A DNA stretch of 6,472 nt. It comes from Clostridia bacterium (GTDB lineage: Bacteria > Bacillota > Clostridia > Oscillospirales > CAG-272). Position numbers and translations under genes: made by a program. Shown here piece by piece: positions 1-6,472 of the stretch. The notes under the pieces were generated by a model, which was not told the DNA's origin, searched no databases, and saw nothing but the letters and a program-made list of their open reading frames with translations. The stretch is taken from NCBI GenBank assembly GCA_017631215.1, contig JAGBTR010000122.1, positions 1-6,472 on the forward strand, written 5' to 3'. How positions within the stretch are numbered: position 1 is the first letter of the stretch; every line of letters starts with the position of its first letter.

Positions 1-1
1 C

Positions 2-3000
2 GTCGGCAAGACCAACCGTGCCGAGTCCTCTGCTGTGATCAGCGCTTTGGGCAGCAAGGAGTATGCAATCAAGGTCAGCGGCAACAAGATCGTCATCGCG
101 GGTGCGAGCGACGACCTGCTTGCCAAGGCTGTTTCGGCATTCCTTGCTACATATGCAGGCTACAACGGCGAGGACAACTACACGGCAAGCAACACGCTCG
201 CCATTCCTGCCGATCTGGATATCCTGCAGTCCTTCGATGCTACGGGCAACGTGGTGCTGTATGTGACAAATGAAGATCTGACCTACGTCGACAGCCTCTA
301 CAAGGCGCTCAAGAACGAGCTCCCGACTGTCGAGCTGAAGGGGATCACCGATGATGTCAACACGATCTTTGACGTCTCCGAGTACGGTGTCGTCATCATC
401 GCAGGCATCGAGAAAATGAGCTCTGTCTCCAGAACAGCGATCCAGAACTATATGAACAACGGCGGTCGCATCCTGACGCTGGGTGGCCCTGCTTTTGAGA
501 CCACGCTGTATGAGTTCGAGGGCGAATACTATCCTCGCGGAGAGTATCTGTTCAATATGATCGACTCGCTCGACGACGACCAAAAGCAGCTTGTGATCGA
601 CACGTCGCTGTCTACGACAGCCTCCAAATTCCTGCGCTCCGCCGACTCCGCGGCAAAATACACGCTGAAGTCGGGCGACTATGGGCTGAAGGGCTCGACC
701 CGTCAGCTGTTCCACGAGGTCGAAAACCTCTCAAGCTGGGATAACGTCGTTTATCGCTTCAACCAGCCCATCGAGCTGGAAAATCAGGGTGGTATGACCG
801 CCCTCTGCTTCTGGGCGAAGGCAATGGACGATCACACGGATAGCATCTACATTGAGGTCACCGATGCCAATGGCTCCCGTTGGACGACGGCTGCCAATCT
901 GACCGAGGAATGGGAGTACAAGGTTCTTGTTCCCTCTGATTTCTCTTGGTGGCATGACAGTGCCGCTCCCAAGAGCGACGTGCCCGATTTCAATGGTATG
1001 AAGCAGTTTACCATCGGCTTTGCAAAATCGGGTCAGTCCATTACAAGCGGTCATCACTCGTACGCTTTTGCTGATGTCGTTTTGGCTACCGCTCCCAATG
1101 CCGAGTCTGATGTCAATCTTGCCATCGATTCGCTCGCTCCCGTCTATGAGCTCTACCCCATCACCAACGGCGCCGAGCTCGTCACGTCCGAGAACCAGGT
1201 GTTCGTCACCGAGCGTGACTACAAGCTCTCTGACTACATGGTCTCCTGCCATCCCGGACGTCAGGGTATCGGCTATAACAACAACAGAACGAGCCGCTTT
1301 GTGCCTCTGATCGAGGTCAAGGATGAGAAGGGTCTGCATTCGGGCTACGCCGCTTGGATGCACATCTTCAGCAGCACGCACTCCACCATCAACGGTAAGA
1401 TGGAGGGCTCGATGCTCGCTTGCTTCTCTTCTGTCTCCGATGAGTTCTACAACGCCGACGGTATCGCCGCCATCGTTGAGACCGCCAAGGTCATGACCCG
1501 CAGCGCCTTCATCGTCGAGGGTGGTACGGATGAGCACATCTACGTCGAGGAGGATGCGGACAGCATCGTCGCAGGTATCGCCTTCGTCGAGCTGAGCGGT
1601 GACAAGACCCCGGGTCTGGTTGCCTCCGTCGACCTCTATAAGGGCGACACCAGATTGGGTGGCTTCAGCTCCAAGGATCTCGCCGCTAAGTCTATCTCCA
1701 ACAATATCTCGCAGGTCTACGGCTCGTATGACGTGTCCAAGGGTCAGCCCGACCGCGCGGTCGCAACGCTGACGCTGGATGGCAAGGTCATCGATAAGAT
1801 CGAGCAGGACGTTTCGTTCTGGGCTCCCAAGGAGAACCCCTCCTTCATCTATATGGAGGACGGCTACTTCAAGCGCGACGGCGAGATCGTCAACTTCTTC
1901 GGTGTCAACTACATGCCCTCCTACGGCATTGCTGAGCCGAACAGCTCTTACTTCGAGAACTACGTCATGCGCCCCTCCTACGATCCCACCGTCGTTGCTA
2001 ACGATCTGGACCGTATCGTCGATCTGGGCATGAACTCGGTCTCCATCTTCGTTCACTACCAGTACGCGATCGACAACAACAATATGCTGCATATGATCCA
2101 GCTCTGCGAGGATCGCGGCATCTACGTCAACCTCTCCATCCGCGACGTCTGCTATCCTCTGATGAACTACAAGGAAGCAGAGACGGAGAATCTGATCACC
2201 TACCAGCACTTCCAGGAGAACGATAACGTCTACGTTTACGATATCGCTTGGGAGCCTCGCATCGGTGCTTATGACGATACGAGATACATAGGCCGTAAGA
2301 ACTACGATGCCGCATGGCTCGAGTGGATCAACGTTCAGTACGGCTCGCTCGCCAACGCCGAGAAGGCTTGGGGCGTCACGCTGAACAAGACCGCAGAGGG
2401 CGCACCGCTCGTCTCGGATGAGATCCTGAACAGCACGGATAAGAAGTATCTGAAGGTCACCTCCGCTTACTATCGCTTCCTTGACGATCACATCGCCAAG
2501 GTGATGAACGAGGGCATCCAGCATATGCAGGCGATTGCTCCCAACCAGATGATCACCTTCCGTATGTCGATGTCGGGTAGCGGCTACCGCAACGGCAGCT
2601 ACAAGCCCTCGACGCATTGCTTCGACTTTGCTTCGCTGGCATCCACGCTGGCTTATATGGAGCCCGAGGGATATGCTCTGGGTGCGAACCCTGCTGCTGC
2701 TCTCCAGATCCCGATCGCCAATGCTTATGCTCGTTACGTCTCGCCCGACACGCCCGTTGTTTGGAAGGAGTACGGTCAGCAGGTCTGGACCAAGGGCAAT
2801 GATAACACCAACTTCGTGCCCAATGAGAATGCAATGAAGGCCGTGTACGATTACTATGACTACACGCTCGAGTACTGTCTCAACGCCTACACCTCGGGTA
2901 TGTACTGCTGGTACTACGCAGGCGGCTTCCGTATCAACGAGAACTCCGACTTCGGTATCCTGAATCCCGACGGCTCCGACCGCCCCGTCACTGCTCTGCT

Positions 3001-3556
3001 CCGCGAGTACGCGCCTCTGTTCATCAACCAGGGCGAGCGTCCCGAGGCTGAGGTGCTGATCGAGGTCGAGAGAGACAATATGGTCGGCGGTATGTTCGGT
3101 ATCTACGATCAGGCAAAGGCAGAGGCTCGCAAGGCATACGATGCGGGCAAGTTCTTCGAGTTCGTCGATGCCAATATGGATGAGCCCTACGAGCATCCTT
3201 ACGCTGACGAGGTCTATGAGGACGCCGTGGCAGATGCTAAGGGCGACAACGGTCTGTATCCTCTGCGCTACGTCAACGGTATGATCAAGACCTTCGACGT
3301 CGTCACCGAGGGTGGCAAGACCTACGCTGTGCTCACCGTCTGCAACACCAAGCAGTCGATCTGGCGCGCAGGTACGGTCTCGATCGTCTCTTACGATGGT
3401 AGCGACATCGCTGTCGACTACACCATCGACGAGCAGGTCGATTATTTGGAGAACCACGAGGTCAAGTTTGAGATCTCCGGCAAGGGCGACATCGCTCTGC
3501 GCTTCGAGATCGAGGGCGTTCAGTTCGGTAATCTCTACACCGCAACCGTAAAATAA
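2..3556 (+). CDS. Large multidomain glycoside hydrolase, clan GH-A barrel (5' end missing)
   Basis: The frame is open from base 2, with T-N-R-A-E-S coded before the GTG at 35, so the true start lies upstream; 1184 codons are visible. Counting codon 2-4 as residue 1: residues 1-65 resemble the GH67-type N-terminal fold seen in Clostridia (G-K-T-N-R-x-E-S, then I-K-V-S-G-N-K-I-V-I-A-G). Residues about 85-165 form an amidotransferase-like segment ending GGRILTLGGPAFE, with no Cys nucleophile. Residues 234-362 look like a CIA30-type beta-sandwich. Residues 375-510 are a conserved block with HPGRQG. Residues 515-612 are Ig-like. Residues 625-1010 form a TIM barrel with putative acid/base Glu751 (AWEPRIG), a GH42-like W-x(7)-YGS-x(6)-WG stretch, putative nucleophile Glu923 (VWKEYG), and a final strand with WYYAGGF. 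A beta-rich tail ends in TATVK without an LPXTG anchor. Export is probable but unproven, since the signal region is outside the window. Substrate and CAZy family are unknown; GH5, GH2 and GH42 relatives are alternatives. Confidence 0.85.
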   Translation, partial: VGKTNRAESSAVISALGSKEYAIKVSGNKIVIAGASDDLLAKAVSAFLATYAGYNGEDNYTASNTLAIPADLDILQSFDATGNVVLYVTNEDLTYVDSLYKALKNELPTVELKGITDDVNTIFDVSEYGVVIIAGIEKMSSVSRTAIQNYMNNGGRILTLGGPAFETTLYEFEGEYYPRGEYLFNMIDSLDDDQKQLVIDTSLSTTASKFLRSADSAAKYTLKSGDYGLKGSTRQLFHEVENLSSWDNVVYRFNQPIELENQGGMTALCFWAKAMDDHTDSIYIEVTDANGSRWTTAANLTEEWEYKVLVPSDFSWWHDSAAPKSDVPDFNGMKQFTIGFAKSGQSITSGHHSYAFADVVLATAPNAESDVNLAIDSLAPVYELYPITNGAELVTSENQVFVTERDYKLSDYMVSCHPGRQGIGYNNNRTSRFVPLIEVKDEKGLHSGYAAWMHIFSSTHSTINGKMEGSMLACFSSVSDEFYNADGIAAIVETAKVMTRSAFIVEGGTDEHIYVEEDADSIVAGIAFVELSGDKTPGLVASVDLYKGDTRLGGFSSKDLAAKSISNNISQVYGSYDVSKGQPDRAVATLTLDGKVIDKIEQDVSFWAPKENPSFIYMEDGYFKRDGEIVNFFGVNYMPSYGIAEPNSSYFENYVMRPSYDPTVVANDLDRIVDLGMNSVSIFVHYQYAIDNNNMLHMIQLCEDRGIYVNLSIRDVCYPLMNYKEAETENLITYQHFQENDNVYVYDIAWEPRIGAYDDTRYIGRKNYDAAWLEWINVQYGSLANAEKAWGVTLNKTAEGAPLVSDEILNSTDKKYLKVTSAYYRFLDDHIAKVMNEGIQHMQAIAPNQMITFRMSMSGSGYRNGSYKPSTHCFDFASLASTLAYMEPEGYALGANPAAALQIPIANAYARYVSPDTPVVWKEYGQQVWTKGNDNTNFVPNENAMKAVYDYYDYTLEYCLNAYTSGMYCWYYAGGFRINENSDFGILNPDGSDRPVTALLREYAPLFINQGERPEAEVLIEVERDNMVGGMFGIYDQAKAEARKAYDAGKFFEFVDANMDEPYEHPYADEVYEDAVADAKGDNGLYPLRYVNGMIKTFDVVTEGGKTYAVLTVCNTKQSIWRAGTVSIVSYDGSDIAVDYTIDEQVDYLENHEVKFEISGKGDIALRFEIEGVQFGNLYTATVK

Positions 3557-3565
3557 GCTTTCCCC

Positions 3566-3607
3566 TAGGGGCAACGTCAAATTCGGCGTTGCCCCTATTG
3601 ACTTTTT
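3566..3607 (+). terminator. Intrinsic terminator of the upstream glycosidase gene
   Basis: An 11-bp perfect inverted repeat (TAGGGGCAACG at 3566-3576, CGTTGCCCCTA at 3587-3597) with a 10-nt loop begins 10 bases after the TAA stop. The downstream T-rich tract is imperfect: TTGAC and then five T at 3603-3607. The strong GC-rich stem and its position make a Rho-independent terminator likely. The offset T-run leaves some doubt about efficiency, so read-through into the next gene is possible. Confidence 0.78.
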
Positions 3608-3657
3608 GCACAAAAAAAGCCGTCGATTTTTCGGCATAATGACATTCCCTTATTTCG

Positions 3658-3686
3658 TTGACACACCCATACACGTATGGTATAAT
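3658..3686 (+). promoter_or_regulatory. Consensus sigma-A-type promoter for the second glycosidase gene
   Basis: TTGACA at 3658-3663 and TATAAT at 3681-3686 match both hexamers perfectly and are separated by exactly 17 bp. TGG at 3678-3680 gives an extended -10 element (TGnTATAAT). Transcription would start near 3692-3694, giving a leader of about 64 nt before ATG 3757. With the terminator upstream, this suggests the second gene is transcribed on its own. A promoter this strong would normally need a repressor if the gene is inducible, and inverted repeats cover it. Confidence 0.85.
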
Positions 3687-3694
3687 TACCATAA
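3667..3694. promoter_or_regulatory. Nested inverted repeats over the promoter, candidate operator
   Basis: Two overlapping dyads are present. CCATAC-ac-GTATGG (3667-3680) fills most of the spacer between -35 and -10. TATGGTA-taat-TACCATA (3676-3693) covers the -10 hexamer and the likely start site. Together they make three alternating half-sites: CCATAC, GTATGG and CCATAA. A protein bound here would block RNA polymerase, so a repressor operator is the natural reading. No regulator gene is visible in the window and I cannot assign the site to a regulator family. Part of the symmetry comes from the extended -10 sequence itself. Confidence 0.5.
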
Positions 3695-3737
3695 CGTCAA
3701 TACTTTGGGCGTTCATTCTTGATTCCCAATATCAACG

Positions 3738-3743
3738 AAAGGA
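3738..3743 (+). promoter_or_regulatory. Ribosome binding site of the second glycosidase gene
   Basis: AAAGGA is the only good Shine-Dalgarno match upstream of ATG 3757. The spacing of 13 nt is longer than the usual 5-9. An in-frame TAA at 3748-3750 lies between it and the ATG, so no earlier in-frame start is possible, and the ATG (M-K-K-I-N-Q) is the most upstream start available. Confidence 0.65.
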
Positions 3744-3756
3744 TTGGTAAGCAACG

Positions 3757-6472
3757 ATGAAAAAAATCAATCAGACGATTGCCGTTTATCAGGCAAACGA
3801 AGCGGTCAGCTATGCAGAGGCTCTTTGCAAAACGCTAGCCGCCAATCCCGACGCGCAGGTGACGGTGTTTGACACCGATGCCAAGCTTGATCGGGTATTC
3901 TGCCAAAAGAAGCATTCGCTCGTCATCATCGCGGGCATCGAGCGCACCCCCGGCGCGCTCAAGGGTGCGATCCATCGCTATCTCAAGGACGGCGGTCGCA
4001 TTCTGACGCTGGGCGGTCCTGCCTTTGAGACCGAGACCTACTGCCACAACGGTGAATGGGTTTCCAAGGAGGATTATCTCTTCCGCGAGATCGACGCGCT
4101 TCCCGAAAAGAGCAAATTCCGTATCTTCGACGCATCTGACGCCGCTACGGTCGATGCAATGCGCCGTTCCAGCAACACGGTGGAGCGCCCCATCACCAAG
4201 GAGATCGGCAGCTTCGGGCTGGATGGCAGCGATGCCCAGCTTCACGTCGAGGTTGATCTGGATGGCTGGGACAATCTCCATCACGCCTTCACACCGCCCA
4301 AGGGAAAGAAGTTCACCACGCTGTGCTTCCACGCCAAGGGCGATGAGGAGACCTTCGGTTTGTATCTTGAGGTGATCGATCGTGACGGCGCGCGCTGGTG
4401 CTCGTCCGTTCGTCTGGACGACAAGTGGTCGTTCTACGCGCTGACGCCTGCCGACTTCCGCTTCTGGTACGACGGAAAGCCCGCCAAGACCAAGATGGTC
4501 GACTTCAACAACGCGGCCGCGATCGCCGTTGGCTTTGCGATGAGCGGTGTCAGTATGAAGCGCGGTCGCCACACCTTTACCATCGACTCGCCCTTCCTTG
4601 CCAGCGCGGGTAAAACGGATCTGCCCATCGGTGATCCGCTGCTGATCGACGGCTTATCGCCGATGCACGAGCTGTATCCCGTCACCAACGCGGCAAATCT
4701 TGTGACCTGCGACAACCAGATCTTTGTCACCAAGCGTGACTACGCGCTGCCCACCGCGCTCGTTTCCTGCCATCCCGGCCGTCAGGGTACGGGCTACGGC
4801 AACGCGCGCAACTGCCGCTTCATCCCGCTCATTCGCGTAACCGACGAGAAGGGCTTGCATTCGGGCTACGCCGCATGGATCAACGTATTCAGCAGCGTGA
4901 CCGATAAAAACAAGGACCTTGAGGGCTGTATGGTTGGCTGCTTCACCGCTGCATCGGATGAGTTCTACAACGCCGACGGTCTGGCCGCCGTCGCCGAGGC
5001 TGTACGCGCGATGCTCTCCCCCGCTCTGCTCGTTGAGGGTGGTGCGGATGAATATATCTACGTCGAGCCCGACACGTCTACCATCACGGCAGGCGCATCC
5101 TATGTGACCGCTAAGGGCTTCAAGGGCGATGTGAAGGCTACCGTCACGCTGTATGACGGAGAGAACGAGCTTTGCCGCATCGACGGCGACGCCGCACGCG
5201 ATTGCAACAACATCTCGACGCTTGGCGGTGCTTACGATATCGCCAACGGCAAGCCCGACCGCGCGGTCACCGAGCTGCTGCTGGACGGTCAAGTGATCGA
5301 CCGCATCGTGCAGCGCATCCGCTTCTGGTCGCCCAAGCCGATCGAGGAGCGCAAGTACATTACCATCGAGGATGGCTGCTTCGTTCAGGACGGCAAGATC
5401 CTCAATCTGTTCGGTGTCAACTATATGCCCTCCTCGGGCATCTCGGAGCGCGACGGCAAGCTGTTTGAGCACTACGTCTGCGCCGCCGCCTACGATCCCG
5501 ACGTCATCGACTACGATCTGGCGCACGTCAAGGATATCGGTATGAACTCGATCTCGATCTTCGTTTACAACGACAGCATCCGCGAGTGCAACAACATCCT
5601 TGATCTCATCTGCCGCGCTGAGGACCTCGGCATCAACGTTGACCTTTCCATCCGCCGCCACGTCTATCCCTACGATTATAATGAGCAAGAGGTTGAGGAG
5701 CTGATCAAAAAGCTGCGCTTTGACGAAAACGACAACATCGTCGCTTACGACATCGCCTGGGAGCCTCGTATCGGTCACTACGTGGATAAGTCCTACATCG
5801 GCCGCAAGCACTGGGACGGCGATTGGGCGGAGTGGATCGTCGAGCAGTACGGCTCGGTCGAGCACGCGGAAGCGCTGTGGGGTTGCCCCACGCCGCGCGA
5901 CGAGCAAGGCAACATCATCGGTGTCACCGATGCCATGCTGGATGACACATCGGATGCTTACACCAAGATCGTATCGGCTTACCGCCGCTTCGTTGATGAT
6001 ATCGTCTCGCGTCAGTTCAATGAAAAGCTCAAGCATCTGCGTCCGCTCGCTCCCAACCAGCTCGTCAGCTTGCGTATGTCGATGTCGGGTAGCGCCAAGA
6101 CCACGGCCAGCTTCAAGCCGTCGGGCTATTGCTACGACTTCTCAAGCTTTGCCTCGACGCTCGACTTTATGGAGCCCGAGGGCTACTGCCTGAGCGGTAG
6201 CGAGGCGTTCGCCCTTCAGATCATCTTCTCCAACGCCTACAACCGCTATATCCAGCCCGGTACACCTATCGTCTGGAAGGAGTACGGCAGACACGTCTGG
6301 AGCGGCTCCAACTTCACCAACAACAAGCTTGGCAATCTCCAGCAGATGCTCGATGACCAGAGAGAGTATTACCGCACGTCTCTCGAGTACGCCCTGCGCG
6401 GTAACACGGCGGGTATGTACGCTTGGTATTATGCCGGCGGCTTCCGTATCGGCGAGAACTCGGACTACGGTA
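3757..6472 (+). CDS. Paralogous multidomain glycoside hydrolase, probably cytosolic (3' end missing)
   Basis: The frame is open from ATG 3757 to the window edge (905 codons). It is collinear with the preceding gene product: amidotransferase-like segment at residues 10-92 (LVIIAGIE, then GGRILTLGGPAFE), CIA30-like beta-sandwich at about 160-288, conserved HPGRQG block at 300-430, Ig-like domain at 432-525, and a GH-A type barrel from about 545 with putative acid/base Glu669 (AWEPRIG) and putative nucleophile Glu842 (VWKEYG). The two Glu are 173 residues apart, against 172 in the neighbour. The visible part ends just after the last barrel strand (WYYAGGF); by analogy about 200 residues are missing. 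Unlike the neighbour it has no GH67-N-like region. The N-terminus (MKKINQTIAVYQANEAV) shows no hydrophobic signal core, and 19 Cys in 905 residues also suggest the cytosol. It would act on glycan fragments already taken up. Its own promoter and the terminator upstream separate it from the preceding gene. Substrate unknown. Confidence 0.85.
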   Translation, partial: MKKINQTIAVYQANEAVSYAEALCKTLAANPDAQVTVFDTDAKLDRVFCQKKHSLVIIAGIERTPGALKGAIHRYLKDGGRILTLGGPAFETETYCHNGEWVSKEDYLFREIDALPEKSKFRIFDASDAATVDAMRRSSNTVERPITKEIGSFGLDGSDAQLHVEVDLDGWDNLHHAFTPPKGKKFTTLCFHAKGDEETFGLYLEVIDRDGARWCSSVRLDDKWSFYALTPADFRFWYDGKPAKTKMVDFNNAAAIAVGFAMSGVSMKRGRHTFTIDSPFLASAGKTDLPIGDPLLIDGLSPMHELYPVTNAANLVTCDNQIFVTKRDYALPTALVSCHPGRQGTGYGNARNCRFIPLIRVTDEKGLHSGYAAWINVFSSVTDKNKDLEGCMVGCFTAASDEFYNADGLAAVAEAVRAMLSPALLVEGGADEYIYVEPDTSTITAGASYVTAKGFKGDVKATVTLYDGENELCRIDGDAARDCNNISTLGGAYDIANGKPDRAVTELLLDGQVIDRIVQRIRFWSPKPIEERKYITIEDGCFVQDGKILNLFGVNYMPSSGISERDGKLFEHYVCAAAYDPDVIDYDLAHVKDIGMNSISIFVYNDSIRECNNILDLICRAEDLGINVDLSIRRHVYPYDYNEQEVEELIKKLRFDENDNIVAYDIAWEPRIGHYVDKSYIGRKHWDGDWAEWIVEQYGSVEHAEALWGCPTPRDEQGNIIGVTDAMLDDTSDAYTKIVSAYRRFVDDIVSRQFNEKLKHLRPLAPNQLVSLRMSMSGSAKTTASFKPSGYCYDFSSFASTLDFMEPEGYCLSGSEAFALQIIFSNAYNRYIQPGTPIVWKEYGRHVWSGSNFTNNKLGNLQQMLDDQREYYRTSLEYALRGNTAGMYAWYYAGGFRIGENSDYG

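Noticed and set aside
35..37. GTG at 35 as start of the first gene
   Set aside because: The frame is open upstream to the window edge and the upstream residues (G-K-T-N-R-A-E-S) fit the conserved domain pattern, so the gene starts before the window.
3562..3571. CCCCTAGGGG palindrome as a protein binding site
   Set aside because: It overlaps the left arm of the terminator stem, which explains the GGGG, and no second copy is seen in the intergenic region.
3612..3635. A7 followed by GCCG/CGGC as a terminator for minus-strand transcription
   Set aside because: The stem is only 4 bp with a 9-nt loop, and there is no credible minus-strand gene to terminate.
731..3637. A 968-codon open frame on the minus strand, antisense to the first gene
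   Set aside because: It is in exact register with the sense codons, so its stops need sense TTA, CTA or TCA. The gene has only one of these (TCA at 731-733), so codon bias explains the open frame. The translation shows no recognisable domain, is rich in V, L, I and D, and runs across the terminator.
3719..3747. Riboswitch or attenuator in the leader of the second gene
   Set aside because: Only short AT-rich pairings are seen (TTGAT/ATCAA, CCAAT/ATTGG). The leader of about 64 nt is too short for a usual riboswitch and has no known motif.
4654..6036. A 460-codon open frame on the minus strand, antisense to the second gene
   Set aside because: Same cause: it is in register with the sense codons and ends where the sense strand has TTA at 4654-4656. 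The sense frame has the collinear paralogous protein.
1..6472. Defence system, mobile element or CRISPR array
   Set aside because: No nuclease, transposase, integrase, reverse transcriptase or short regular repeats are visible. Both genes read as carbohydrate-active enzymes.

Overview
The window looks like chromosomal DNA of a low-abundance-type Clostridia bacterium (Bacillota; perhaps a gut or rumen Oscillospirales or Christensenellales member). This placement is an inference. It rests on the fairly GC-rich coding sequence, the AT-rich intergenic DNA with a consensus sigma-A-type promoter, the intrinsic terminator, and the protein architecture. No taxonomic marker gene is present.

Layout: almost the whole window is two very large, head-to-tail, paralogous genes, both cut by the window edges. 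Gene 1 enters from the left edge and ends with TAA at 3556; 1184 codons are visible. A 200-bp intergenic region follows. It holds a stem-loop terminator (3566-3607), a promoter with perfect consensus hexamers, 17-bp spacing and an extended -10 (3658-3686), nested inverted repeats lying over that promoter, and a ribosome binding site. Gene 2 starts at ATG 3757 and runs off the right edge; 905 codons are visible. No RNA genes, CRISPR array, insertion sequence or phage elements were seen.

Both proteins share one order of modules: a glutamine-amidotransferase-like alpha/beta segment without a catalytic Cys, a beta-sandwich resembling CIA30-type carbohydrate-binding domains, a conserved block containing H-P-G-R-Q-G, an Ig-like beta-sandwich, and a (beta/alpha)8 barrel of the clan GH-A glycoside hydrolase type. 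The putative acid/base Glu sits in W-E-P and the putative nucleophile Glu in W-K-E-Y-G. Gene 1 also has an N-terminal segment resembling the alpha-glucuronidase (GH67) N-terminal fold and a C-terminal beta-rich domain. Gene 2 starts directly at the amidotransferase-like segment, shows no signal peptide, and is clearly richer in cysteine.

Reading: two related glycosidases, probably acting on the same or similar glycans. The first may work outside the cell and the second in the cytosol, each with its own transcription signals. The substrate cannot be read from the sequence. The most interesting points are the exported/cytosolic paralog pair, the replacement of the usual Asn before the acid/base Glu by Trp in both copies, the possible insertion of a carbohydrate-binding domain into an inactive amidotransferase-like fold, and the operator-like repeats on the gene 2 promoter.
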